Of a stretch of 64,000 bases of DNA, positions 53,907 through 62,746 are shown one piece after another. Numbering within the stretch: the stretch's first letter is position 1; every line of letters begins with the position of its first letter. The stretch spans positions 1,612,001-1,676,000 of the forward strand of contig NZ_CP064873.1 in assembly GCF_019056515.1 (NCBI RefSeq), written 5' to 3'. Source of the stretch: Microbacterium paraoxydans. Its GTDB lineage: Bacteria > Actinomycetota > Actinomycetes > Actinomycetales > Microbacteriaceae. The notes beneath the pieces were generated by a model. The model ran no database searches. It was not told the origin of the DNA and was given only the letters and a program-made list of their open reading frames with translations. Position numbers and translations under genes: made by a program.

Positions 53907-54224
53907 TCAGGTGACGTCCGCGCCTTCGAGGTGCTCCTCGACGAGGGTGATGCCTCCGCTCGAGTTCGCGGAGTGCGCGAGTTCCTCGATCCAGCGCCGG
54001 CTCAGCTCGGGTGTCTCGGCCTCCTCGAAGACGAAACGGAGGGGGATGGAGGGGTGCAGCCAGAGTGTGGAGCGGCCGGGGGCATCGCCCTCGGGGTGGC
54101 GCCAGGAGAGCGTGAAGCTCTCGTTCCGGCGCAGCTTCGTGGCGATGACCACCTTGAGGTGAGCGAGCGCACGGTCTTCGATCTGGATCGGCGTCTGGGT
54201 GTCGCCGTAATACAGGCTGCCCAT
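53907..54224 (-). CDS. DUF7882 family protein
   Basis: A 105-residue protein beginning MGSLYYGDTQTPIQIEDRALAHLKVVIATKLRRNESF. It then has the conserved TLWLHPSIPLRFVF and RRWIEELAHSANSSGG. It is common and often multi-copy in Microbacteriaceae, where it is frequently labelled as a DNA ligase without cause; no ligase motif is present. Its start follows the stop of a 12-residue upstream reading frame by 2 bases, so its translation is probably coupled to it. Confidence 0.85.
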   Translation of the reverse strand: MGSLYYGDTQTPIQIEDRALAHLKVVIATKLRRNESFTLSWRHPEGDAPGRSTLWLHPSIPLRFVFEEAETPELSRRWIEELAHSANSSGGITLVEEHLEGADVT

Positions 54225-54226
54225 GG

Positions 54227-54265
54227 TCAGCCGACCTTCGCGGCGGGGGCTGCGGGAATGTTCAT
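54227..54265 (-). CDS. 12-residue upstream open reading frame (leader peptide?)
   Basis: ATG to TGA encoding MNIPAAPAAKVG, with AAGGAG 4 bases before the ATG. It ends 2 bases before the DUF7882 start, whose own ribosome site is weak. The layout suggests translational coupling or leader-peptide control. Too short to prove from one sequence. Confidence 0.45.
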   Translation of the reverse strand: MNIPAAPAAKVG

Positions 54266-54409
54266 GGCGCTCCTTGGGAACGTGGGGGGAAGACGGCAGA
54301 CCGCTCCCGGGGATACTTGGACTCTAGCCAATTTGCGCACGACATCGTGCGCATCAGGGCGACGCGCCGTCTGCTGCGAACAGAGTATGCGCGCGGTGTC
54401 AGTCTCCCG

Positions 54410-55324
54410 TCACATAGCGGTGAGAGCGGGCGGATTCCCGTACGTTTCGCGATAGGCCACGGCGAACCGGGAGACGTTGCTGAACCCCCACCGGCGCGCG
54501 ATCGCGGACACCGATGCGCCCTTGCCGTGTCGCAGATCGCGGTGCGCGCCGTCGAGCCGGGCGCGCCGCAGGGCCTCGTTCGGTGTCATGTCGAGCGCGC
54601 GGCGGAACGCGTACTGCAGGCCTCGGGTGGACATGAAAGCCGCCGCCGCGACGTCGTCCACCGTGATGGGCAGGTGTGCGTTGTCCTCGATGAACGCGAG
54701 GGCGCGACGCACCGAGGCCGGCGCCGCGGAGCGTTGGGCCGGACGGTGCAGCGACTCGCTGAAGGTGGTGGGGAACGCCGACATGGTCAGCAGCAGGGCG
54801 TGGCGCTCGAGCTCGGCGGCGATGAGGGGGTCGGCGCCATCCGGACCGAACGAGCCGTCGATGTAGGAGAACATCCGCTCCCACCGTGCCCCGTCCTCCC
54901 GCGTGTGCGGAGCGAGTCCGGTGGCGCGGAGCTCGAGGCGGTCGTCGCCGGTGATCTGCCTGATCGAGTCACGCGCCGCCGCGCGATCGAACACGAGAGC
55001 ACGGACGCGGGCGACCTGGTTCCACTTCGCCTCGACCCGGACGCCGTCCGTGAGCCACGGCTGACCGGCGTCGAGTCCTTGCCGGCCCGACCAGATCCGG
55101 GCGTCGGCGGCATCGACGCGACACACCAGCAGCTGATCCTCCGGTTCGGCGCGGGAGTGCACCTGGGCCGCGAGCTGGTAGCGGACGAGCGACATGGACG
55201 CCGCCTCCACCGAGCGCCAGTCGAAGCGGAACCGGCGGGGGTCCACGTCCTGGAGGGTCGCCGAGGGCACGAACTGCTGCCAGGTGGACTCCACCTGCTC
55301 GATGTCCGTGGATGTGAACTGCAC
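54410..55324 (-). CDS. AraC-family transcriptional regulator
   Basis: A 304-residue regulator. The C-terminal AraC/XylS domain is about residues 205-304: first helix-turn-helix ITVDDVAAAAFMSTRGLQYAF, second KGASVSAIARRWGFSNVSRFA, ending YRETYGNPPALT. The N-terminal ~195 residues resemble the AraC-binding-like domain with no assignable ligand. GTG 55324 is preferred because AAGGAG lies 5 bases upstream; the GTG two codons earlier overlaps that site. The neighbouring alpha/beta-hydrolase is divergent, 130 bases away, and could be a target. Confidence 0.88.
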   Translation of the reverse strand: MQFTSTDIEQVESTWQQFVPSATLQDVDPRRFRFDWRSVEAASMSLVRYQLAAQVHSRAEPEDQLLVCRVDAADARIWSGRQGLDAGQPWLTDGVRVEAKWNQVARVRALVFDRAAARDSIRQITGDDRLELRATGLAPHTREDGARWERMFSYIDGSFGPDGADPLIAAELERHALLLTMSAFPTTFSESLHRPAQRSAAPASVRRALAFIEDNAHLPITVDDVAAAAFMSTRGLQYAFRRALDMTPNEALRRARLDGAHRDLRHGKGASVSAIARRWGFSNVSRFAVAYRETYGNPPALTAM

Positions 55325-55448
55325 CGACACTCCTTGCTGCGCCTCGTCCGGGTGGCCGGGGCTTCTTGGACACTAACCCACGCCACTGACAAGACGGTGG
55401 GGACGCCCCGGGGGTATCCGTCGGGAAGGCGGGAGTGCAGAGGCCTCG

Positions 55449-55454
55449 TAGACT
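55449..55454 (+). promoter_or_regulatory. leaderless -10 element TAGACT for the 55461 hydrolase
   Basis: TAGACT, then CGGACC (6 bases), then ATG 55461. Confidence 0.55.
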
Positions 55455-55460
55455 CGGACC

Positions 55461-56360
55461 ATGAGTGTGCCTTCCCCGTATGCGGAGCGATTGAGCCGGA
55501 TTCCGGTGCAGCGCCAGGAGGTGGAGGTGCGCGGGGGAACGACGGCGTACTGGGTCTACGGTCCGGACGACGCCGAGACGACCGTCATCGCGGTTCACGG
55601 CTTCCGAGGCGAGCACCACGGCCTCGAGTCGGTCCTCGCCTTTCTTCCGGAGCTCCGCGTGCTCGCGCCTGATCTGCCCGGGTTCGGGGAGTCCGCACCG
55701 CTGCCCGGTCGTCGCCACGACCTTCAGGAGTACGCGGGGTGGTTGACCGACTTCGCCGCGGCCACAGCGCCGGGGGCGGTCATCCTCGGCCATTCCTTCG
55801 GCTCCATCGTGGCCGCCGCCGCTGTGGCCGGAGGGCTCGAGACGCCGCGGCTGATCCTCGTGAACCCCATCGGCGCACCGGCGCTGGAGGGTCCGAAGGG
55901 CGTCATGACCCGACTCGCAGTGCTGTACTACGCGCTCGGCGCCAAGCTCCCGCCGCGGATCGGGACCGCGCTGCTGCGGAATCGGGTGATCGTCCGCGTG
56001 ATGAGCATGACCATGGCGAAGACGCGGGACCCCGAGTTGCGGCGCTTCATCCACGACCAGCACGACACCTACTTCTCGCGGTTCTCCGATCGCGACGTGC
56101 TGCACGACGCCTTCGTCGCGAGCGTCTCGCACGACGTCAGGGAGTTCGCCCCCGCGATCGACGTGCCCACGCTCCTCATCGCCGCACAGCGCGACGACAT
56201 CACCCCGATCGAGGCGGAACGGAAGCTGGTGACGCTCTTCCCCGACGCGTCTCTCGTCGAGATCGCCCAGGTGGGTCACCTGATCCACTATGAGACGCCG
56301 GCGGAAGCGGCCGGCGCAATCCGTCGGTTCCTCAGGATTCCCGTCGCGCGAGGCCGATGA
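55461..56360 (+). CDS. alpha/beta hydrolase
   Basis: A 299-residue alpha/beta-hydrolase. HGFRGEHHGLESV forms the oxyanion-hole region near residue 50. The nucleophile is in ILGHSFGSIVAAA near residue 113, the acid region is LLIAAQRDDITPIEAE, and the catalytic His is in QVGHLIHYETP. Closest to the general esterase/lipase or epoxide-hydrolase-like groups. Its 3' end overlaps the convergent Lrp gene by 29 bases. Substrate unknown. Confidence 0.92.
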   Translation: MSVPSPYAERLSRIPVQRQEVEVRGGTTAYWVYGPDDAETTVIAVHGFRGEHHGLESVLAFLPELRVLAPDLPGFGESAPLPGRRHDLQEYAGWLTDFAAATAPGAVILGHSFGSIVAAAAVAGGLETPRLILVNPIGAPALEGPKGVMTRLAVLYYALGAKLPPRIGTALLRNRVIVRVMSMTMAKTRDPELRRFIHDQHDTYFSRFSDRDVLHDAFVASVSHDVREFAPAIDVPTLLIAAQRDDITPIEAERKLVTLFPDASLVEIAQVGHLIHYETPAEAAGAIRRFLRIPVARGR

Positions 56361-56805
56361 GCCCGGCCACTCGGAACGGGATCACCTCACCCATGGCGAG
56401 CGAGGTCTCGGTCCGCTCCACACCCTCGATCGAGAGGATCCGGGCGTCCGTGTCGAACAGATGACGGGCGTCGCGGCACGCCACGCGCGCCAGCAGGTCG
56501 ATGGAGCCGCTCAGACCGTGTGCCTGGACGACCTCCGGGATGCGCGCCAGCTCGTTGATGATGCGGGGGAGCTCGGTCTGGCGGACGCCGATGCTGACGA
56601 ACGCCTGCAGCGGGAACCCGAGGACGTCGGGGGAGAAGGCGCGCTCGTAGGAGAGGAAGACGCCGCTCTGCTCCAGCCGGGCCATCCGCGCCTGGATGGT
56701 GTTGCGCGACAGGCTCATGCGCTCGGCGAGAGCGACGATCGTCACGCGCGGGTCGTCGGCGAGGGCGGCGAGAAGCTCCAGGTCGATCCGGTCCAGTCCA
56801 GGCAT
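56332..56805 (-). CDS. Lrp/AsnC family transcriptional regulator
   Basis: A 157-residue regulator. The N-terminal winged helix-turn-helix VALAERMSLSRNTIQARMARL is followed by a RAM-type effector domain that binds amino acids. ATG 56805 starts MPGLDRIDLELLAALADD, typical of Lrp; a frame open to 56826 has no support. It is divergent from the 2-oxoacid dehydrogenase operon, the usual position of a Lrp-type activator of branched-chain keto acid dehydrogenase (BkdR type). Confidence 0.93.
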   Translation of the reverse strand: MPGLDRIDLELLAALADDPRVTIVALAERMSLSRNTIQARMARLEQSGVFLSYERAFSPDVLGFPLQAFVSIGVRQTELPRIINELARIPEVVQAHGLSGSIDLLARVACRDARHLFDTDARILSIEGVERTETSLAMGEVIPFRVAGLIGLARRES

Positions 56806-56813
56806 AGTGCCAA

Positions 56814-56819
56814 ACCCTA
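56814..56819 (-). promoter_or_regulatory. -10 element TAGGGT for the Lrp gene
   Basis: TAGGGT on the minus strand, 8 bases before the ATG, giving a near-leaderless message. Confidence 0.4.
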
Positions 56820-56976
56820 GCAGCACGGCATCGGAGAAAAATGAGCAACATGCTCAATCGGCGTTGAGTTGCTTGAGCGAGGTGTTGACCAGACGTACCC
56901 TCAGACCATGCCGGTGATGACGCCGGCTCCATTGTGCGTCGCCCCACGAGGGCCGCCAGGGACGAGGAGGACGATG

Positions 56977-58092
56977 ATGTCGCCGCAGACCACCCCCATC
57001 GCGGACACCGCCCAGGATCTCGAGCTGTCGGAGCGGATCCTCGCTCCGGACGGGACCCGCGTCGCGAACGCCCGCCTCGACCCATTCGTCGCCGATGTCG
57101 ACGCCGCGCAGCTGCGCGCCCTGCATCGCGACATGGTCATCCTCCGCCGGATCGACGCCGAAGGTGTCGCCCTGCAGCGCCAGGGGCAGCTCGGTCTCTG
57201 GGCGCCGTGCCAGGGGCAGGAGGCCACGCAGATCGGCACCGCCCGGGCCCTCGATCCGCAGGACTACGTCTTCCCGAGCTACCGTGAGACCGGCGTGATC
57301 TACGCCCGCGGCGCCCAGCCGGGGGACTACGTGCGCATGTGGCGCGGCGAGGAGGGTGCCGCCTACGATCCCGCGGTCCTGCGGGTCGCTCCGCTGCAGA
57401 TCATCATCGGCGCCCAGACCCTGCACGCGGTCGGGTACGCCCTCGGCATCCGGCACGAGAAGGCCCCGGAGGTCGCCGTGACCTACTTCGGAGACGGGGC
57501 CACCAGTCAGGGGGACGTGAACGAGGCGATGATCTTCGCCGCGTCCTACCAGGTGCCGGTCGTGTTCGTCTGCCAGAACAACCACTGGGCCATCTCCGAG
57601 CCGGTCGCGGTGCAGTCGCAGTACCCGATCGCGGGACGCGCCCCCGGATTCGGGATCCCGAGCCTCCGCGTGGACGGCAACGACGTCCTCGCGTGCCTGG
57701 CGGCGATGCGCTGGGCGCTGGAGCACGCACGCTCCGGGAAGGGGCCGGCCTACATCGAGGCGGTGACCTACCGGATGGGTCCGCACACCACCGCGGACGA
57801 CCCCACCAGGTACCGGGACGAGGCCGAGCTGGAGTCGTGGCGGCGCCGCGACCCCATCGCGCGCATCGAGGCGTACCTCCGCGCGACCGGCGACCTCACC
57901 GCGGAGCACGTCGCCGAGACGCAGGCGGCTGCGGACGCCATCGCCAAGGAGATGCGCGCGACCTGCCTGGGCATGGTCACCCGTCCGCCGCTGGCGGTCT
58001 TCGACGGCGTCTACGCCGAGCCGCACACGGGTCTGGAGCGGCAGCGCGACGAGTACGCCGCCTATCTGGCGTCGTTCGAGGGTGAGGCGTGA
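56977..58092 (+). CDS. 2-oxoacid dehydrogenase E1 component, alpha subunit
   Basis: TPP-dependent decarboxylase subunit of a branched-chain or pyruvate dehydrogenase complex, 371 residues. The TPP motif is GDGATSQGDVNEAMIFAASY to QNNHWAIS near residues 167-207. RYRDEAELESWRRRDPI near 285 is typical of E1-alpha. GAGGAGG at 56964-56970 favours ATG 56977 over ATG 56974; longer frames are possible but unsupported. It overlaps E1-beta by 4 bases. The Lrp regulator opposite and the leucine-type carboxylase nearby favour branched-chain keto acids over pyruvate. Confidence 0.93.
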   Translation: MSPQTTPIADTAQDLELSERILAPDGTRVANARLDPFVADVDAAQLRALHRDMVILRRIDAEGVALQRQGQLGLWAPCQGQEATQIGTARALDPQDYVFPSYRETGVIYARGAQPGDYVRMWRGEEGAAYDPAVLRVAPLQIIIGAQTLHAVGYALGIRHEKAPEVAVTYFGDGATSQGDVNEAMIFAASYQVPVVFVCQNNHWAISEPVAVQSQYPIAGRAPGFGIPSLRVDGNDVLACLAAMRWALEHARSGKGPAYIEAVTYRMGPHTTADDPTRYRDEAELESWRRRDPIARIEAYLRATGDLTAEHVAETQAAADAIAKEMRATCLGMVTRPPLAVFDGVYAEPHTGLERQRDEYAAYLASFEGEA

Positions 58093-59105
58093 CCATGACC
58101 GAGCTCACTCTCGGCAAGGCGCTCGGCGCCGGCCTGCGTCAGGCGATGCGCGACGACGAGAAGGTGGTGCTCCTGGGGGAGGACATCGGCAAGCTCGGCG
58201 GCGTCTTCCGGATCACGGACGGCCTCCTCGACGAGTTCGGGGCGGCCCGGGTCATCGACACCCCCCTCGCGGAGTCCGGGATCGTCGGCACGGCCGTCGG
58301 CCTCGCCTTCCGCGGATACCGCCCGGTCGTCGAGATCCAGTTCGACGGGTTCGTCTACCCGGCCTTCGACCAGATCGTCTCCCAGGTCGCGAAGCTCCAC
58401 TACCGCACCCAGGGGCGGGTGAAGATGCCGATCACCATCCGGATCCCCTGGGCCGGCGGCATCGGTGCCGCGGAGCATCATTCCGAGTCTCCGGAGGCGT
58501 ACTTCGCGCACACGGCCGGCCTTCGGGTGGTCGCCGTGTCGAACCCGGAGGACGCCTACCGGAGTCTTCGCCAGGCGATCGCCTCGGACGACCCCGTCGT
58601 GTTCTTCGAGCCCAAGCGCCTCTATCACCACAAGGGGGAGGTCGACCTGGAGGCCCCGCTCGCGGATGCCCCGCCGATGGGTGTCGCGCGGGTGGTGCGC
58701 CCGGGCACCGACGTCACCGTCCTCACCTACGGGGCCATGGTGAGCACCGCGCTGCAGGCGGCCGAAGCCGCGGAGGACGAGGGCATCGCCCTGGAGGTGA
58801 TCGACCTGCGGTCGCTCTCGCCGGTGGACTACGACTCCGTCGCCGCCTCGGTGCGCAAGACCGGGCGTGTGGTCGTGGCGCACGAGGCCTCCCGGGAAGC
58901 CGGACTCGCCGCAGAGGTCATCGCGAGCGTGACGGAGCGCTGCTTCGAGTACCTGGAGTCCGCTCCGCTGCGGGTCACCGGCCACGACGTGCCCTACCCG
59001 CCGGCCAAGCTCGAGAAGTACCACCTGCCGGACCTCGACCGGATCCTCGATGCGGTCGACCGCGTGATGGATCGCCCGCACAGCCTGACGGGAGCAGACG
59101 CATGA
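58089..59105 (+). CDS. 2-oxoacid dehydrogenase E1 component, beta subunit
   Basis: A 338-residue partner of the E1-alpha subunit in the alpha2-beta2 decarboxylase. Signatures are VLLGEDIGKLGGVFRITDGL near residue 27, DTPLAESGIVGTAVGLAFRG near 60, and IPWAGGIGAAEHHSESPEAY near 119. GTG 58089 overlaps the upstream stop; ATG 58095 two codons later has a better-placed GAGG and may be the true start. The E2 gene's ATG overlaps its stop by 4 bases. Confidence 0.94.
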   Translation: MTMTELTLGKALGAGLRQAMRDDEKVVLLGEDIGKLGGVFRITDGLLDEFGAARVIDTPLAESGIVGTAVGLAFRGYRPVVEIQFDGFVYPAFDQIVSQVAKLHYRTQGRVKMPITIRIPWAGGIGAAEHHSESPEAYFAHTAGLRVVAVSNPEDAYRSLRQAIASDDPVVFFEPKRLYHHKGEVDLEAPLADAPPMGVARVVRPGTDVTVLTYGAMVSTALQAAEAAEDEGIALEVIDLRSLSPVDYDSVAASVRKTGRVVVAHEASREAGLAAEVIASVTERCFEYLESAPLRVTGHDVPYPPAKLEKYHLPDLDRILDAVDRVMDRPHSLTGADA

Positions 59106-60481
59106 TCGCCGAATTCCGTCTCCCCGACCTCGGCGAAGGACTCACCGAGGCCGAGGTGGTGCAGTGGCTCGTCGCGCCCGGCGACAGCGTCGCGCTGAAC
59201 CAGACCCTCGCGGAGGTCGAGACGGCCAAGGCCGTCGTCGAGCTGCCGTCGCCATACGAGGGCACGGTGTCGACCCTGCACGCGGACGCGGGAGAGACCG
59301 TCGCCGTGGGAGCGCCGCTGATCGCCTTCGACATCGAGGGGGACGACCCTCCGGCGGCGCCGTCCGGTGGCGAGCAGGAGTCCTCCGCGGAGAAGGCGCA
59401 GCCGAACCTCGTGGGCTACGGGGCCGCCCCGACCTCGAGCGGACGCCCCGCGCGCCGGGCGCGGCGCCGGAGTGCCGCCCCGGTGGCCTCGGCGGCCGAC
59501 ACGGCCGTTCTCGAGGCGGCTCCGCACGACGCGACGCCATCGGTCGCGGTCGAGCCCGTTCTGGAGCGACCACGGTCCACCCCTCCGGTGCGCGCCTACG
59601 CCAAACGACGGGGCGTCGACCTCGTCCTCGTCGCCGCGGAAGTCGGTGACCGCGTGATCACGAGGGCAGACGTGGATGCGTACGCGGAGCGCATCGGAGC
59701 GGAGCCGGCACGGCCCGCCGGGACGCCCGAGCGCGAGACCACCCCGATCTCCGGAACTCTCCCGCGCGCGGAGGAGAGGCCGCGGGAGACGCGCATCCCG
59801 ATCCGCGGGGTCCGCAAGCACACGGCGGCGGCGATGGTGCAGAGCGCCTTCACCGCCCCGCACGTCACGGTGTTCCACACGGTCGATGTGACCGCGACCA
59901 TGGAGATGCTGGCACGTCTCCGCGACGACCGAGCGCTCTCGGAGCATCGGATCGGCCCGCTCGCCGTCGTCGCGAAGGCGGTCTGCCTCGCCCTGCGCCG
60001 TGCTCCGGGCCTGAACGCGCGATGGGACGAGGAGTCCGGGGAGATCGTCGAGTACGGCTTCGTCGACCTGGGCATCGCCGCCGCGACCGAGCGTGGTCTC
60101 ATCGTGCCGATGATCCGGGACGCGGAGCGGATGAATCTGGTGGAGCTGTCCGCAGCGATCCGTGCCCTCGCGGAGACCGCGCGTGCGGGGAAGACCTCGC
60201 CGGCCGAACTCGCCGGAGGTACGTTCTCGCTGTCGAACATCGGGGTGTTCGGGGTGGACGCCGGAACACCGATCCTCCCGCCGGGGCAGTCCGGAATCCT
60301 CGCGGTCGGCGCCGTGCGTCGGCAGCCGTGGGAGTACCGCGGGGAGATCGCGCTGCGTCAGCTCATGACGCTGAGCCTGTCCTTCGACCACCGCCTCGTG
60401 GACGGGGCCGAGGGCGCGACGTTCCTCAAGGACGTGGCGGACATCCTCGAGGACCCGGGGCGGGCGATGCTGCTCAGCTAG
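59102..60481 (+). CDS. dihydrolipoamide acyltransferase (E2 component)
   Basis: The core E2 subunit that transfers the acyl group to CoA, 459 residues. A single lipoyl domain is at the N-terminus with the lipoyl-lysine in EVETAKAVVELPSPYEG near residue 43. A peripheral-subunit-binding domain (RAYAKRRGVDLVLVAAEVG) lies near 165-200. The CAT domain ends with the active His in LSLSFDHRLVDGAEGATFL. Pro/Ala-rich linkers separate them. The tail overlaps the convergent TetR gene by 8 bases. An E3 gene is not in the window. Confidence 0.95.
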   Translation: MIAEFRLPDLGEGLTEAEVVQWLVAPGDSVALNQTLAEVETAKAVVELPSPYEGTVSTLHADAGETVAVGAPLIAFDIEGDDPPAAPSGGEQESSAEKAQPNLVGYGAAPTSSGRPARRARRRSAAPVASAADTAVLEAAPHDATPSVAVEPVLERPRSTPPVRAYAKRRGVDLVLVAAEVGDRVITRADVDAYAERIGAEPARPAGTPERETTPISGTLPRAEERPRETRIPIRGVRKHTAAAMVQSAFTAPHVTVFHTVDVTATMEMLARLRDDRALSEHRIGPLAVVAKAVCLALRRAPGLNARWDEESGEIVEYGFVDLGIAAATERGLIVPMIRDAERMNLVELSAAIRALAETARAGKTSPAELAGGTFSLSNIGVFGVDAGTPILPPGQSGILAVGAVRRQPWEYRGEIALRQLMTLSLSFDHRLVDGAEGATFLKDVADILEDPGRAMLLS

Positions 60482-61076
60482 CGGCGCGCAGCGCGGCCTC
60501 GGCCATCGCGACCAGCACGGTCGCGGTGGCCGCGTGCCGTCTCGTCGCGGCGCGGGTGCTGTGCGGGGTGGAGTTGATGAGACCGAAGCACGCCTGCACG
60601 CGCAGCCGCAGCTCGTCGCGGTCCAGGGACTCCGGACGATCCAGGGCGGCGAGCGCATCCATCCAGAGCTCGATGTAGGCGCGCTGCAGGCGACGGACCT
60701 CGGCGCGGTCGTCGTCGTCGAGGAAGGCGAGGTCCCGGTCCTGCACCTGGATCACCTCGGCGTTGCCGAGCGCGAACTCGACGTGGAAGCGGATGAGTCC
60801 GCGCATCCGCTCGTCGGCTGCCGTCGTCTCCGCGGACACGCGTCGTCCGCCCGCGACGAGATCCTGGCTGACCTTGACCAGGACCGCGCCGAGAAGGGCC
60901 TGCTTCCCGGCGAAGTGGCGGTACACGGCAGGCCCGGACACGCCGACGGCGGCGCCGATGTCCTCCAGGCTCACGCCGCTGTACCCGCGCGCGGCGAAGA
61001 GCCGTGCCGCGGCATGCAGAAGCGCGTCGGAGCGTTCCGCCTTGGCGCGGTCGCGGGCGGTGGCGGGGCTTGTCAT
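60474..61076 (-). CDS. TetR family transcriptional regulator
   Basis: A 200-residue regulator. The DNA-binding domain is at the N-terminus: LFAARGYSGVSLEDIGAAVGVSGPAVYRHF near residues 28-57 is the TetR helix-turn-helix. An all-helical ligand domain follows. It is divergent from the carboxylase operon, with palindromic sites in the gap between them, and probably represses both that operon and itself. Confidence 0.92.
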   Translation of the reverse strand: MTSPATARDRAKAERSDALLHAAARLFAARGYSGVSLEDIGAAVGVSGPAVYRHFAGKQALLGAVLVKVSQDLVAGGRRVSAETTAADERMRGLIRFHVEFALGNAEVIQVQDRDLAFLDDDDRAEVRRLQRAYIELWMDALAALDRPESLDRDELRLRVQACFGLINSTPHSTRAATRRHAATATVLVAMAEAALRAAS

Positions 61077-61080
61077 CTCA

Positions 61081-61096
61081 GTTAATCCTCGCTAAC
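61081..61096. promoter_or_regulatory. second, degenerate TetR operator
   Basis: GTTA-N8-TAAC. Read on the minus strand (GTTAGCGAGGATTAAC) it matches much of the perfect site at 61109-61124. It lies 4 bases before the tetR ATG, so it would suit autoregulation. Confidence 0.4.
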
Positions 61097-61108
61097 CTGA
61101 ATCAACGG

Positions 61109-61124
61109 GTTAGTGAACACTAAC
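61109..61124. promoter_or_regulatory. TetR operator palindrome GTTAGTG-AA-CACTAAC
   Basis: A perfect 7-base inverted repeat with a 2-base spacer in the 111-base gap between tetR and the carboxylase gene. Probable binding site of the TetR regulator encoded next to it (inference from position). Confidence 0.65.
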
Positions 61125-61187
61125 CGAGAATGCATGCAGCGCGCCAGGCTCCCACCCGGCGCGACGTGGGTCGAGGAGGACGTCACG

Positions 61188-62741
61188 ATGCCGGCAACCC
61201 AGGAAGCGCTCGCCCAGCAGCTCCGCGACCGTCTCGCCGCGGCAGCGCAGGGCGGGCCGGCCGCCTCGCGTGAGCGACACGTGGCCCGCGGCAAACTGCT
61301 TCCTCGCGACAGGGTGGCGCGCCTCCTCGACGAGGACAGCCCGTTCCTCGAGGTCGCGCCGCTCGCGGCCGACGGCCTGTACGGCGGCGAGGCGCCCGGG
61401 GCCGGTGTCATCGCCGGCATCGGCCTGGTCCACGGCCGGCACGTCATGGTGGTCTGCAACGACGCCACCGTGAAGGGCGGGACCTACTATCCGCTCACCG
61501 TGAAGAAGCATCTGCGCGCGCAGGAGATCGCCCTCGAGAACCGCCTGCCCTGCCTCTACCTCGTCGACTCGGGCGGCGCCTTCCTTCCCCGCCAGGATGA
61601 GGTGTTCCCGGATCGGGAGCACTTCGGACGCATCTTCTTCAACCAGGCGCGGCTGTCCGCGCAGGGAATCCCGCAGCTCGCAGCGGTCCTCGGCTCGTGC
61701 ACAGCCGGGGGCGCCTACGTTCCGGCGATGAGCGACGAGACCGTCATCGTCCGGGGACAGGGCACGATCTTCCTGGGCGGGCCGCCGCTGGTGAAGGCGG
61801 CGATCGGCGAGGTGGTCACGGCGGAGGAGCTCGGGGGAGGGGAGCTGCACGCCCGTCGCAGCGGCGTCGTGGATCACCTGGCCGACGACGACGAGCACGC
61901 CCTGGAGATCCTCCGCGACATCGTCGCCACGCTGCCGCCGCCGCTCGCCCCGGCCTGGGACGTCGGCGACAGTCGACCGCCCGCGGAGGTCGGCTCCCTG
62001 TATGACGTCGTTCCGGTGGACGTCAACGCCTCCTACGACGTGCGCGAGGTCATCGCACGCCTCGTCGACGGCGACACCTTCCATGAGTTCAAGGCCGAGT
62101 ACGGCACCACACTGGTGACGGGTTTCGCGCGGCTGCACGGCCACCCCGTCGGCATCGTCGCGAACAACGGCGTGCTGTTCAGCGAGTCCGCGCTCAAGGG
62201 CGCGCACTTCATCGAGCTCTGCGATCAGCGGGGCATCCCCCTGCTCTTCCTGCAGAACATCACCGGGTTCATGGTCGGCTCCGATGCGGAGGCCGGTGGC
62301 ATCGCGAAAGACGGGGCGAAGATGGTCACGGCCGTCGCGACCACCCGCGTCCCGAAGCTCACCGTCATCATCGGGGGCTCCTTCGGAGCGGGCAACTACT
62401 CGATGTGCGGACGTGCCTACTCTCCGCGGTTCCTCTGGACCTGGCCCGCGAGCCGGATCTCGGTCATGGGCGGACCCCAGGCCGCCTCGGTGCTGGCCAC
62501 CGTGAAGGACGACCAGCTCTCGGCGCGAGGGGAGTCGTGGACCGCGGAGGAGCGTGCGGCGTTCGAGGAGCCGATCAGGGCGCAGTACGAAGAGCAGGGC
62601 GAGCCGTACTACGCCACCGCACGGCTCTGGGACGACGGCATCGTCGATCCGGAGCAGACCCGTGACCTCCTCGGACTCGCCCTGGACGTCGTCGCCCGCT
62701 GCCCTCTGCCCGAGCCGCGCTTCGGCGTCTTCCGGATGTGA
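61188..62741 (+). CDS. acyl-CoA carboxylase beta subunit (methylcrotonyl-CoA type)
   Basis: The carboxyltransferase half of a biotin-dependent acyl-CoA carboxylase, 517 residues. The acyl-CoA and carboxybiotin halves of the crotonase-like fold are visible: [38 protein letters not shown], then [22 protein letters not shown] and [20 protein letters not shown]. This pattern is typical of methylcrotonyl-CoA carboxylase, the leucine-pathway enzyme. ATG 61188 is chosen for GAGGAGG 8 bases upstream. An upstream GTG at 61113 lies inside the operator palindrome and is not a credible start. Confidence 0.93.
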   Translation: MPATQEALAQQLRDRLAAAAQGGPAASRERHVARGKLLPRDRVARLLDEDSPFLEVAPLAADGLYGGEAPGAGVIAGIGLVHGRHVMVVCNDATVKGGTYYPLTVKKHLRAQEIALENRLPCLYLVDSGGAFLPRQDEVFPDREHFGRIFFNQARLSAQGIPQLAAVLGSCTAGGAYVPAMSDETVIVRGQGTIFLGGPPLVKAAIGEVVTAEELGGGELHARRSGVVDHLADDDEHALEILRDIVATLPPPLAPAWDVGDSRPPAEVGSLYDVVPVDVNASYDVREVIARLVDGDTFHEFKAEYGTTLVTGFARLHGHPVGIVANNGVLFSESALKGAHFIELCDQRGIPLLFLQNITGFMVGSDAEAGGIAKDGAKMVTAVATTRVPKLTVIIGGSFGAGNYSMCGRAYSPRFLWTWPASRISVMGGPQAASVLATVKDDQLSARGESWTAEERAAFEEPIRAQYEEQGEPYYATARLWDDGIVDPEQTRDLLGLALDVVARCPLPEPRFGVFRM

Positions 62742-62746
62742 GCCCC

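Noticed and set aside
53907..54224. ATP-dependent DNA ligase annotation for the small DUF7882 protein
   Set aside because: Only 105 residues with no KxDG adenylation motif; the label is a propagated error in related genomes.
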